A DNA stretch of 64,000 nt from NCBI GenBank assembly GCA_007570785.1, contig ML661885.1, forward strand, positions 40,141,454 through 40,205,453, read 5' to 3'. Source of the DNA: Antilocapra americana (Eukaryota; Chordata; Mammalia; Artiodactyla; Antilocapridae). Under the pieces are notes generated by a model that saw only the letters and a list, made by a program, of their open reading frames with translations, did no database searches and was not told the DNA's origin. Positions 1-9,900 of the stretch are shown in pieces (within the stretch, counting starts at the first letter, position 1; every line of letters begins with the position of its first letter). The position numbers were made by a program, and so were the translations under genes.

Positions 1-1289
1 TTTTGTTCCCATCAGTTGCATAATGTTCTCCACACATACTTTAGTTAGTTGTTTTATTCGTGTCTCCTGCCAGACTGAGCAAATTGAGAATAGAAATTGT
101 ATTACCTTTCTCTATCACCAGGACTCAGTGTAGGGCCAGGTATATAAAAAGGAATCAATAAGTATTTGATGAACTAAGCCTATAAAATGGAAATAAAAAT
201 ATAAATTCTGCCAGTGTCAACAAGTTCTTGTAACAAGCAAATGCGATAATTTGGGAGAATGTGGAAACGTGGATCATGTGGTAGAAATATAAAGCATTAC
301 TATCCATTCAGTTCTCCACTCTGCATCAGCTCCGATTTATGCAGTTGATGCATGTTTACTTGTGGCAGTTACTCAGACTCTGATGATTATAAAACTCAGA
401 CTCATCTGTGGTTTAAAAATAAACTCTTTTTAGGATAATAACTGTGGCACTATCTGCCTATGATAAGAAACTTAATTATGATGATGTAAATAAGAATGTA
501 TCTTTCAATCAGTCAAGAAGCAGGCACCGAGTACCTCTCCCCAGGTGGTTCTAGACTTTCTTATCTACCTCCTTCGAGCGAGTGATCCCAGCCTTATCAT
601 CTCCTACCTGTTTGAAGGTGGGAGGATTCATGAGGGGTAGGCAGGCTTAGAAGCAAGGTAGATGTGACAGCAGGTTAGAAACGCTGGAGACCAGGGAGAA
701 AACACACATGTCCTCTTGTGGGAAGGGATGGGGAGCCAAGGAGCTATTCCTGGCGACACTGCCTGTGCCGTGCAGGTGGTCCCAGGAGTCTGGAGAGAGT
801 GGGCTTCAAAACTAGCCACCTGGAATTCATTCCTAGAAAAAAGGCTACCACTGGAGGCTCCTGCGGTGATTCACCTGCAACATGTTCAGATGTGTTTTCT
901 TTTTGTGTCACAAAAGATGATGACGGAAGGCTGGCTGCTTCTTGGTGGTAGTGGTAATAGGTGGTGGCTCACGGCGGTGAGACGAGTCATTGAGAAGACC
1001 CTGCTGCACCCTTAGGGACCTCTGGGTAAGTATAAGATTCCCACTGTGGGGACTGGGGTGGAGGGAGTAGGGGAAGGCTGATGTGGAGGCAAAAATTCCA
1101 AAATGTAGTAACCTGGAGACCATTAGTAAGGCAGAGATGAGGTGACAATTTCATGTAGATCAAGAATAAGAGCCTACAAACCAATAAAATAATATTTTAA
1201 ATAATTTTGATTATAATTAAGTAAAGTTTATGGCAAATTTGTTTTAAAAAGCAAAATACAAGACATGTATTAAGATGTTCAAAATTAAT
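1..1289. other. Intergenic stretch without recognisable gene
   Basis: No ORF here resembles a known protein and I see no exon-like pattern. About 60-175 resembles the A/T-rich 3' end of an old L2-type element (ending in a phrase like 'aataagtatttgatgaa'), but it is too diverged to call firmly. The rest looks like ordinary A+T-rich mammalian intergenic DNA. Confidence 0.5.
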
Positions 1290-1293
1290 GCAT

Positions 1294-1340
<47 letters not shown>

Positions 1341-1355
1341 CACATATGTGTATAT
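1290..1355. repeat. (TA)n/(TG)n microsatellite
   Basis: An alternating pyrimidine-purine tract, mostly TATATA with TGTG and CACA interruptions, lies directly against the 5' edge of a BovB element. The tract is probably length-variable. It contains the left copy of a possible target-site duplication of that element. Confidence 0.9.
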
Positions 1356-3153
1356 ATTCCTTAGTGATCAATGCAAAGAAATAGAGGAAAACAACAGAAT
1401 GGGAAAGACTAGAGATCTCTTCAAGAAAATTAGAGATACCAAGGGAATATTTCTTGCAAAGATGGGCTCAGTAAAGGACAGAAATGGTAGGGACCTAACA
1501 GAAGCAGAAGATATTAAGAAGAGGTGGCAAGGATACACAGAAGAAGAAAAAAAAAAGAATACACAGAAGAACTGTACAAAAAGATCTTCATAACCCAGAT
1601 AATCACGATGGTGTGATCACTCACCTAAAGCCAGACATCCTGGAATGTGAAGTCAAGTGGGCCTTAGAAAGCATCACTACAAACAAAGCTAGTGGAGTTG
1701 ATGGAATTCCAGTTGAGCTATTTCAAATCCTAAAAGATGATGCTGGGAAAGTGCTACGTTCAACATGTCAGCAAATATGGAAAACTCAGCAATGGCCACA
1801 GGACTGGAAAAGGTCAGATTTCATTCCTATCCCAAAGAAAGGCAATGCCAAAGAATGCTCAAACTACCGCACAATTGCACTCATCTCACAGGCTAGTCAA
1901 GTAATGTTCAAAATTCTCTAAGCCAGGCTTCAGCAATATGTGAACTGTGAACTTCCAGATGTTCAAGCTGGTTTTAGAAAAGGCAGAGGAACTAGAGATC
2001 AAATTGCCAACATCTGCTGGATTATCAAAAAAGCAAGATAGGTCCAGAAAAATATCTATTTCTGCTTTATTGACTATGCCAAAGCCTTTGATAGTGTGGA
2101 TCACAATAAACTGTGGAAAATTCTGAAAGATATGGGCATACCAGACCACCTAACCTGCCTCTTGAGAAACCTGTATGCAGGTCAGGAAGCAACAGTTAGA
2201 ACTTAACATGGAACAGACTGGTTCCAAATAGGAAAAGGAGTACGTCAAGGCTGTATATTGTCACCCTGCTTATTTAACTTATATGCAGAGTACCTCATGA
2301 AAAATGCTGGGCTGGATGAAGCACAAGCTGGAATCAAGATTGCCAGGAGAAATATCAATAACCTCAGATATGCAGATGACACCACCCTTATGGCAGAAAG
2401 TGAAGAAGAACTAAAGAGCCTCTTGATGAAAGTGAAAGAGGAGAGTGAAAAAGTTGACTTAAAGCTTAACATTCAGAAAGCTAAGATCATGGCATCTGGT
2501 CCCATCACTTCATGGCAGATAGACGGGGAAACAGTGGAAACAGTGGCTGACTTTATTTTTCTGGACTCCAGAATCACTGCAGATAGTGATTGCAGCAATG
2601 AAATTAAAAAGACGCTTACTCCTTGGAAGGAAAGTTATGACCAACCTAGACAGCATATTAAAAAGCAGAGACATAACTTTGCCAACAAAGGTCCATCTAG
2701 TCAAGGCTGTTGTTTTTCCAGTAGTTATGTATGGATGTGAGAGTTGGACAGTGAAAAAGGCTGAGCGCTGAAGAACTGATGCTTTTGAACTGTGGTGGTG
2801 GAGAAGACTCTTGAGAGTCCCTTGGACTGCAAGGAGATCCAACCAGTCCATCCTAAAGGAGATCAGTCCTGGGTATTCATTGGAAGGACTGATGTTGAAG
2901 CTGAAACTCAAATACTTTGACCACCTCATGCGAAGAATTGACTCATTGGAAAAGACCTTGATGCTGGAAGGATTGTGGGCAGGAGGAGAAGGGGACGACA
3001 GAGGATGAGATGGCTGTTTGGCATCACCGACTCAATGGACATGGGTTTGGGTAGACTCCGGGAGTTGGTGATGGACAGGGAGGCCTGGCGTGCTGCAATT
3101 CATGGGGTCGCAAAGAGTCAGACATGACTGAGTGACTGAACTGACTTACTGAC
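1356..3153 (+). mobile_element. BovB (RTE-type) LINE, 5'-truncated, dead copy
   Basis: Non-LTR retrotransposon of the RTE clade. It covers the linker after the endonuclease, the reverse transcriptase and the 3' end, finishing with the typical 'gactgagtgactgaactgac' tail. The RT active-site signature Y-A-D-D is at 2369-2380, followed by LMAESEEELKSLL. Further RT pieces are read at 1613-1921 (NKASGVDGIP, IPKKGNAKECSNYR) and 2258-2740, with the C-terminal part at 2811-3008. The frame is broken by an A-rich insertion near 1550, stops near 1920 and 2040, and later frameshifts, so no functional protein is made. The sequence TGTGTATAT at 1347-1355 and 3154-3162 may be the target-site duplication, although it lies in simple repeat DNA. 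Confidence 0.9.
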
Positions 3154-3162
3154 TGTGTATAT

Positions 3163-4020
3163 CATTCATAAAAATGTGAATTTTGGTTATACTTTGGTGA
3201 TTTTAATTTCTGTGTTTATTTTTTCTGTATTTTTTCCAATTAATGTGTGTTCTTTTATTACCTACCTGTTTAGCCATCTTTTTGGTATTATCAGACACTT
3301 TCTTAAAAACCTTTCCTCATAGTATCCTTCTCCTTTCTTATCACTAAATTCCTGCGTGCCTCTCTCATCAGCTTGATCTCCAGCCAACTTCAGAAGACAG
3401 TGGTTGTTATAGAACAACCAGGTCAGCTGGGAAACCTCTTCCTCCTTCTGGCGCTAATTCTCAGAACACTCAATGTTCCAAAAGGGAGGTTCCTTTCTTG
3501 TCCCACCTTTCCCTATCACCCCACATGGGACATGCTCATGCAGTGGGAGAGAGGTTTGGGCAGAGTGTGCTGTGAGGGTCTCTGAATGCCAGTCCAATGG
3601 CTCTGCATGCTTGGGGCTGTGGGGCACAGAGACCCATGTGACATCTGGCTCCTCTGCCAGTAACTGGGCTCATGGAGCCCAAGTGCCTCGAAAGGCCTGC
3701 CTTCAGGCAGTTACCTGACTACTCACATTTGATAAGTCAGCTATGGCCTCCATACAGAGGGATATTGTAAATGTATTCGATTAAATAAGGTACATACACC
3801 AGCTGTGGGTGGTCCCCTAGGTCCCTTTTTGTAGATGCAACCACTGTCACCGTCTGATAGATAGTTACTTAATTCACAGGATTTAGATAAGATAGGGTAA
3901 GTAAGTTAAGAAATGCAGGGATATATTCTCTAGGCCTTCCCACATTTTTGATGATCACAAAAACACTTTGTAATGAATATCACATTACAGGACACAAAAT
4001 CAGGAGATTGCTAATATTTT
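3163..4020. other. Intergenic stretch, nothing recognised
   Basis: Two short overlapping plus-strand ORFs exist at 3373-3718, but they have no recognisable domain or splice context. I see no gene and no clear repeat family here. Confidence 0.4.
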
Positions 4021-4465
4021 TTCGTCTTCAAACATATTTTATTGAAGTATAGTCGATTTACAATGTTGTGATAGTTTCCAGTGTACAGCAAAATGATTCA
4101 GTTGTACATATTCTTTTTCATATTCTTTTCCATTATGGATTATTGAAAAAAAGTGAAAAGTGTTAGTCGCTCATCATGTCTGATTCTTTGTGACTCCATG
4201 GACTGTTGTCTGCCAGGCTCCTCTGTCCATGGAATTCTCCAGGCAGGAATACTGAAGTGGGTTGCCATTCCCTTCTCAAGGGGATCTTCCCAACCCAGAG
4301 ATGGAACCTGGGTCTCCTGCATTGCAGGCAGATTCTTTACCATCTGAGCCAACATTCTTTTCCATTATGGTTTATCACAGGCTATTGAATCTAGTCCCTG
4401 TGCTCTACAGTAGAACCTTGTTGCTTATCCATCCTATATATAACAGTCTGCATCTCCTGTTTGCT
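4021..4465 (-). mobile_element. L1 3'UTR/3' end, minus orientation, split by a SINE
   Basis: Read on the minus strand this is the 3' end of an artiodactyl L1. It includes the typical phrases for 'initial vertebrate-type' L1 tails: a stretch reading 'caacattgtaaatcgactat' and a terminal 'acttcaataaa'. It is 5'-truncated and interrupted at 4139-4353 by a Bov-tA SINE. The L1 sequence is continuous once the SINE and one copy of its target-site duplication are removed. Confidence 0.8.
4139..4353 (-). mobile_element. Bov-tA SINE nested in L1, with 17-bp target-site duplication
   Basis: The minus strand reads the Bov-tA body from the tRNA-like 'ggctcagatggtaaagaatc' to 'catggagtcacaaagaatca', followed by an A-rich tail. 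The perfect duplication ATTCTTTTCCATTATGG flanks it at 4122-4138 and 4354-4370, which proves insertion into the pre-existing L1 3'UTR. Confidence 0.92.
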
Positions 4466-4659
4466 GATTATTAATTCAAATATTTACCAGGCTATCTCCT
4501 GACTCCTCAATGTCTGTGTGCTGTTTACTGTAGTTGGACAGATTTCCAGACAAACTAGAAAATCTGGAATCTAGGACAGCCTCCACAGCAAGGCAGATAA
4601 TCACCATGTGTATGGTGATTTCCAAGATGAAAAGATTTGCTATCCTCCAGTATCACCCA

Positions 4660-4868
4660 CTGGGCTTCTCTGGTGGCTCAATGGTAAAGAATCGACCTGT
4701 CAGTGCAGGAGACCTGGTTTTAATCCCTGGGTCAGAAAGATCCCCTGGAGAAGGAAATGGCAACCCACTCCAATATTCTTGCCTGGAAAATCCCATGGAC
4801 AGACGAGCCTGGCAGACTACAGTCCATAGGGTCGCAAAAGAGTTGGAAATGACTGAGCAACTCAATGA
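4660..4868 (+). mobile_element. Bov-tA SINE
   Basis: Sense-strand copy starting 'gggcttctctggtggctcaa' and ending 'gagttggaaatgactgagca'. Imperfect flanking repeats (TATCACCCACTGGGC upstream, TACCACCCCGCTGGGC downstream) may be the target-site duplication. Short ORFs across it are chance readings of the SINE. Confidence 0.9.
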
Positions 4869-4969
4869 CTCAATACCACCCCGCTGGGCCCTCTGAGACA
4901 GACAGTGGCCTCTCCTCTGCTCTAAGCAACACAGCACAATATGGAGTTGCACAGAGAACATGTGTTAGG

Positions 4970-5145
4970 CAGACCTGGATTCAGAGCATGTCCGTGTTGT
5001 GTGAACTGTGTGACCTGGACCATGATGCTTAACTTCCCTGAGGCTTTTCCCTCTAGTGTAAAATCAAAACAATACCTACCCCTTAGGGCTGTTGTAAGGA
5101 TGAAATGAAATCATATGTGCAAATGGGCTCTCACCAAGCAGGCAT
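4970..5145 (-). mobile_element. MIR SINE, minus orientation
   Basis: The plus strand reads an inverted MIR core: 'gtgtgacctggaccatgatg', then a run like 'cttccctgaggcttttccct', then 'gggctgttgtaaggatgaaa'. These match the MIR pattern 'gtgaccttgggcaagt...ctcagtttcctc...gttgtgaggattaaatga'. It is an old mammalian SINE. Confidence 0.7.
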
Positions 5146-6846
5146 GCCCCAGTTTGTTAAACAACTTTATGATCCACTGAAAATCTGGAGATGACCTCCT
5201 CCAAGAGCAGCTTACATGACTGGCCCCCTCTGACTCTTAAGTAGCATCAGTGTCTGCTGGTCTCCGAGGATGAATCTCCATCTTCCTGTTTGGATTAGCA
5301 ACATTTTCAGACCTACCCTCATTATTTTCACCCGACTTAATCCCTCACCCACTAGATTCTATGAAACTAACTCTGGCATGTTCCCGCCTCTATTCCTTAC
5401 ATGATTTCACAGCACTGCCATCCACTCCAACACCCAAACCAGAGCCTGGGTATTAGACTCCTGTCTCCCGGATCCTTCCTTATCACGCTGTATGTCCAAA
5501 TACTAAATCCTGCTGGTGTTTGTTTCTGCAGTGTTTCAATTCCACTGTAAGAATTCAGAACCAACTTTCTTCTGGGCTGTGACCCCCTAACTGTGTCTGG
5601 ATTAGCTGCTTCTTAAAATCATATTCTAGACTTTGCATTCATATTCTCCTGGTGCAGGAGTGATAAATCCAAAATTTCCCTGTCATCTTCTCACTTAAAA
5701 AACTCAAATGACTCCTTCTTACCCATGAGACTTGAAGCTCTCCTTGATTTGACCCCTGTCTATTTTTCCAGCCACCTCGCAACTCAACTTCCTAGTGCTC
5801 ATTCCCTTTTCTGTGGCCTAGGTTATGCTGAGAATTCCCTGCCCACTTCTCTTTACCCACCAACTCTCACTCAGCCTTTAAGATACAACTCAAATGTTAT
5901 CATGTCCAAGAACCCTCCTCTGAATGCTCAGGTGGCTTGCAGTTCCCTGTCATTTATCCTATGACCATGTCCTAGGGAGTAACTGGGGAGACTAGCACCC
6001 AGCCTCGTAAGGTTTTCCCTTGACAGAGGTCTGGTACTCAACCTGGCAGATTCAGATACTGAAATCTGGTACTCAACCTTTGCAGATTTCATCAGCAAAT
6101 TGATTGAAAATAAATTCCTCTCTTTATGGCAGACTCAAATTACTTAACTTCTTGAAAAATGTATTAAGACAATATAAAAAATTAATTATAAGAAGTATAA
6201 CTTTCCTAAGGATGGTAAGACTGGAATGTGACAGGCCAGTGCCTTCTTTCCCTACAGAGACTTGCCCATAGAGATGAATGAGAATCAGAATGGAAGCTAG
6301 ATGAATCAAACACAAATGGAATCAGGCTAAAAAAATCTGATGCTTCTATCTCCACATCAGGAAAAGCCTCCTTGCCAGTGGGACCGTAATGTTAGAAGTC
6401 TGTTAAGTAATGTTTCCTTTTCCCTGGCCAAAGCCTGGATAGTCACTGCCGATGCTTGTCTCTGTCATTCCGGGTTTACTTCCCCTGCCCCCTGCTCTCA
6501 GTGCTTCTCTCTCTCATGAATCCTTACTGAAGTTATTGAAGAGGTTCTTGGCTAAAGCCATCCTTTTGGCTTTTGTTTTTATCACTTAAGTGTGGATTTC
6601 ATAGTTTAAGAACTCAACCTTACTTCCAGGTTCTTGATGGAGGCTTCTCTGTAGCAGCCAGATAGAAACTAGGAACTTTAACATTTAACCCTCATTGTCA
6701 GAAGCAAGAGGCTAGGGCCTTGCAGGGGAGGCAGGGTGAGGGGGTGAGGGGAATGGAGAGAGGTGCCACTTCCATTCCAGTTTCCAAAAGCAACAGCCGC
6801 CTTAAAAAAAAAAAAAAATTATTTATTTGTCTATACCCTGTCTTGG
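5146..6846 (+). other. Intergenic stretch with L2-like 3' fragment near 5690-5935
   Basis: Around 5690-5935 the plus strand resembles an old L2 LINE 3' region ('caaatgactccttcttaccc' ... 'gcctttaagatacaactcaa' ... 'aagaaccctcctctgaatgc'). The ORF at 5725-5964 is this relic. The remainder holds no recognised gene. Confidence 0.5.
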
Positions 6847-7050
6847 ACTTCCCTTGTAGCTCAGTTAGTAAAGAATTTGCCTGTAATGCAGGAGACCAGG
6901 GTTCGATTCCTGGGTCAGGAAGATCCCCTGGAGACAGAAATCGCAACCTACTCCAGTATTCTTGCCTGAAGAATCCCATGGACAGAGGAACCTGGCAGGC
7001 TACAGTCCATGGGGTTGCAAGAGTTGGACACAACTTAGCGACTAAATCAC
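6847..7050 (+). mobile_element. Bov-tA SINE
   Basis: Sense copy beginning 'gacttcccttgtagctcagt' and ending 'ggacacaacttagcgactaa'. It runs straight into a (CAC)n tract. The ORFs at 6720-7187 and 6763-6969 are readings of the SINE and its flanks, not genes. Confidence 0.92.
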
Positions 7051-7074
7051 CACCACCACCACCACCACTACCAC
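7047..7074. repeat. (CAC)n trinucleotide microsatellite at SINE tail
   Basis: About eight CAC/CCA units directly follow the 'gcgactaaat' end of the Bov-tA copy, which is a common place for ruminant SINE tails to expand. Confidence 0.85.
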
Positions 7075-7077
7075 ATC

Positions 7078-7230
7078 CTGTCTTAGCTGGGGCATTCGAG
7101 ATCTTTGTTGCAGCATTCAAACACGTAGTTGTAGTGTGTAAGATCCAGTTCCCTGACCGGGGACTGAACCCAGGTCCCCTATATTGAGAGTGAGGAGTCT
7201 TAGCCACTGGACTGTCAGGGAAGTCCCAGC
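7078..7230 (-). mobile_element. CHR-type tRNA-derived SINE, minus orientation
   Basis: The plus strand ends 'ggactgtcagggaagtccc', the reverse of the usual 'gggacttccctg' head of this cetartiodactyl SINE. Inside are the reverse of the promoter-like 'ggttcagtccccggtcaggg' box and a piece reading 'ttgttgcagcattcaaacac'. The copy is partial. Confidence 0.7.
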
Positions 7231-7411
7231 AATGGACTTTTAAACAATACTTTAGAGTGAGAAGTTACCTCTACGGTTGTGGTGAAAAGACTTTAGAGAA
7301 AGTGACTGAAACTCAGTGGTCAGACCTTGGAGCGTACAGAGAAGAAAGCCAAAGGACAGCATGGTTTTGTGTGCTTTCACACCTCCAGCGCCATCCCACC
7401 ATCCACCTAGG

Positions 7412-7600
7412 GCCGTGGTTCTCAAGTGGAGTCCCAGAACCAGAAGCGAGAGAATCAACTGGGAGTTTGTTAGAAATGCAGGTTCTCCTGACCTCTCAGA
7501 AACCCTGGGAGTGCAACCCGGTAATCTGTGTCAACAGGCCATCAGGGTAAGGGTGATAATGCAGCAAAATTGGAGAACTATGAACCCACGGCCCACGCAC
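7412..7600 (+). mobile_element. MER5A-like hAT DNA transposon fossil
   Basis: The text 'gccgtggttctcaagtggag', 'gaatcaactgggagtttgtt' and 'agaaatgcaggttctcctga' follows the MER5A layout ('cagtggttctcaa...gaatcacctgg...gaaatgcagattc'). It is a non-autonomous fossil. Confidence 0.6.
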
Positions 7601-9231
7601 CCCACCCATATCCAGGCAGACCGATTTCCTGGATGGATTCTGCCCTCACATTGAGAAGTGGCTTTACCTGGGCCAGCCTCAGGGTTCTTGTTTGATGAAC
7701 CTGTCTTCTCTGGATCTACACACTCAAGGGATTTACTACATGGCTAATGGACTAAAACGAATTATGTAAACTGAATTATGCATAGTGAGATAACAAGTTC
7801 ATTTATTTCTTAGATCTCTACAATTTGGCAATATCCAAGATCACTTCTCTTTCATAGCGTTTCTCTTTTCCCCAAAGGCTCCCTTTCCCTTTATCCCCTC
7901 CCTGAATAATATACAGAGCTCTCTAAGGTCCTGTGGTGCATAGTCTGTACTTTCTCCTCTAAACTCAGTCCCTCAGAAACATTGACGCTGCTTTAAATAT
8001 CATGCTGTGGGGTAACTTCCACCGGAAGGTCCCAGGGTGTCATATTCAACATGGCTGCCACATGCTCGCTGGCGCTGACTTTCCTTCCTGCCCATCCTGC
8101 CCCCGGTTGTCTGACCTGGTCTCACCATTCTCTCTCGCTATGGTTCCAACTCGTACTGACATCCCTGAATCTCTCCTGCATCTTTTGTATCCGTTTATTG
8201 CTGTTAACACCACAGTGGCTAACATCTTAATTCCTGGACAACTGTGATTGGCACCTAGCTGCTCTCTACTTCAAATCTCTTCTAGCTCTAGGCTAACCAC
8301 AGCTCATCACTGTTAGATCAGTTTTCATCAGATGCCACTATGATCCTGACAGGAGGGGAACACTGCAGAACGAACTGTCATGAACATCACACCCCTGTTC
8401 TTACAGGCACCATTTCTGTCACCAGGGAATTCTCACAGGTTCTCCCATAGACTCCATCCACCCACCTTGTCCACCTCCTTCACCTCTTCCGAGTTAGGCT
8501 CCTCTCACTCCCATTTATTCTAATTTTTCTCCCCTTCCCTCTGGAACTCAAAGTTTATTCTTTATCATGTCAAGCTAACTCTTCCTACCATCCCCTCAGA
8601 ACTACCGTTTGACAATTAAAATAGCCTAAGAAATTGTTTTCCTAAATCCAGCTCATTAGCTGAAGACAGTTCTTTCTCCTAAAGGAAGTTCTGTTGACTG
8701 CTTTTAAACTTAAGAGTTTTCTCCCCACTACAGAGATGGAGAAGGAGAAGGATGGAACAGTTCAGACTACAGTGGGCTATCAAGGTGACCAGGCCTAGCC
8801 CAGGCCCGCAGGCAGAGTTTAGGGCCTGCAGAGGCTTCCTGAGTGTGCTGGAATCCTGAAGGAAAGGAACCAGCCTTGAGGGTGCTGGGAAGGAAGTGTG
8901 ATACTGGAATCTGGCTGACTATACTTTCACAGAGAAAGCTGACTCCCTTAATTTTGGATGCCAAGAGAGAGGCCAACAACTAAAGACCCAGAGGCCAAGA
9001 GACACTCTTCCTAAAGAGAAACCTCCTAGCTAAGAAGGTAAATCCAAACATTTCTTGGGAAGGTGTTCCTGGATTTGTTTGGGATAACATAATTGTTTTC
9101 TTACTGAAAATGCATCTCTTAATCCTGGGAAGGTTTAGAATTAAACAGAGATAGTGAAGGAAATTAAACCTCATGGTATTATAGTTTTCTATTAAAGAAA
9201 TCTCTGTATTTTAAATGCTTCTAATTTTTTA
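7601..9231. other. Intergenic stretch, nothing firmly recognised
   Basis: There are only short ORFs without domain signatures (for example 8002-8247 plus and 8767-8979 minus). No splice-site-flanked conserved segment and no intact repeat is apparent. Confidence 0.4.
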
Positions 9232-9352
9232 TTTTTATTTTTTGGCCACACTGTGCAAATTATAGAATCTTAGTTCCCCATCCAGGGATTGAACCTGAGC
9301 CCCAGCAGTGAAAGCTGAATCCTAACCACTGGGCCATCATGGAATTCCCTGT
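9232..9352 (-). mobile_element. CHR-type tRNA-derived SINE, minus orientation
   Basis: The plus strand reads 'tttttggccacactgtgcaa' ... 'cttagttccccatccaggga' ... 'cctaaccactgggccatcat', the inverted tRNA-like head of the family, ending 'ggaattccctg'. It is diverged. Confidence 0.65.
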
Positions 9353-9395
9353 TTGATGTTTTAAATAGTTCTAATTTTTAATAGATTTGTTAAAA

Positions 9396-9655
9396 GGACT
9401 GGTGCTGAAGCTGAAGCTCCAATACTTTGGCCACCTGATGTGAAGAGCCAACTCATTGGAAAAGACCCTGATCTGGGGAAAGATTGCAGGCAGAAGGGGA
9501 AGGGGGTGATGGAGGATGAGATGGTAGGATGGCATCACTGACTCCAATGGACATGAGTTTGAGTAAATTCCAGGAGATAGTGAAGGACAGGGAAGCCTGG
9601 AATGCTGCAATTCACAGGGTCGCAAAGAGTCAGACATGACTTAGCGACTAAGCAA
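9396..9655 (+). mobile_element. BovB 3'-end fragment
   Basis: The last ~260 bp of BovB: 'ggactggtgctgaagctgaa' through 'caatactttggccacctgat', 'ggaggatgagatggtaggat' and 'gtcagacatgacttagcgac', ending in a CAACAA tail. It is severely 5'-truncated. Confidence 0.9.
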
Positions 9656-9802
9656 CAACAACAACGTTTAATAAACTATCTGAAAATTAACTTTGCAATG
9701 CTGATTTAAAGAATGTAACTAACTAATTAGTTTCAAATTTTGATATCAAGTTAAAATCTTTGAAAAACTTATACACCATATTGAAATTTTTAAGAGAACT
9801 TG

Positions 9803-9900
9803 TTGTTTAGTTGCTAAATTGTGTCCAACTCTTTGGTAACACTATGGACTGTAGCTTTCCAGGCTCCCCATCATGGAATTTCCCAAGCAAGAATACCACT
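9803..9900 (-). mobile_element. Partial Bov-tA SINE
   Basis: The plus strand reads 'gttgctaaattgtgtccaac' to 'catggaatttcccaagcaag', about half of an inverted Bov-tA. It lacks the tRNA-like head. Confidence 0.85.

Noticed and set aside
1613..3008. Reverse transcriptase ORFs as an active gene
   Set aside because: Clearly BovB, but stops and frameshifts break every domain, so it is a fossil element.
4139..4353. tRNA-like segments in the many SINE copies as tRNA genes
   Set aside because: They are the degenerate tRNA-derived heads of Bov-tA and CHR SINEs, with no intact cloverleaf.
6720..7207. 155-aa plus and 169-aa minus overlapping ORFs
   Set aside because: Both are readings of a Bov-tA, a (CAC)n tract and a CHR SINE; no separate protein.
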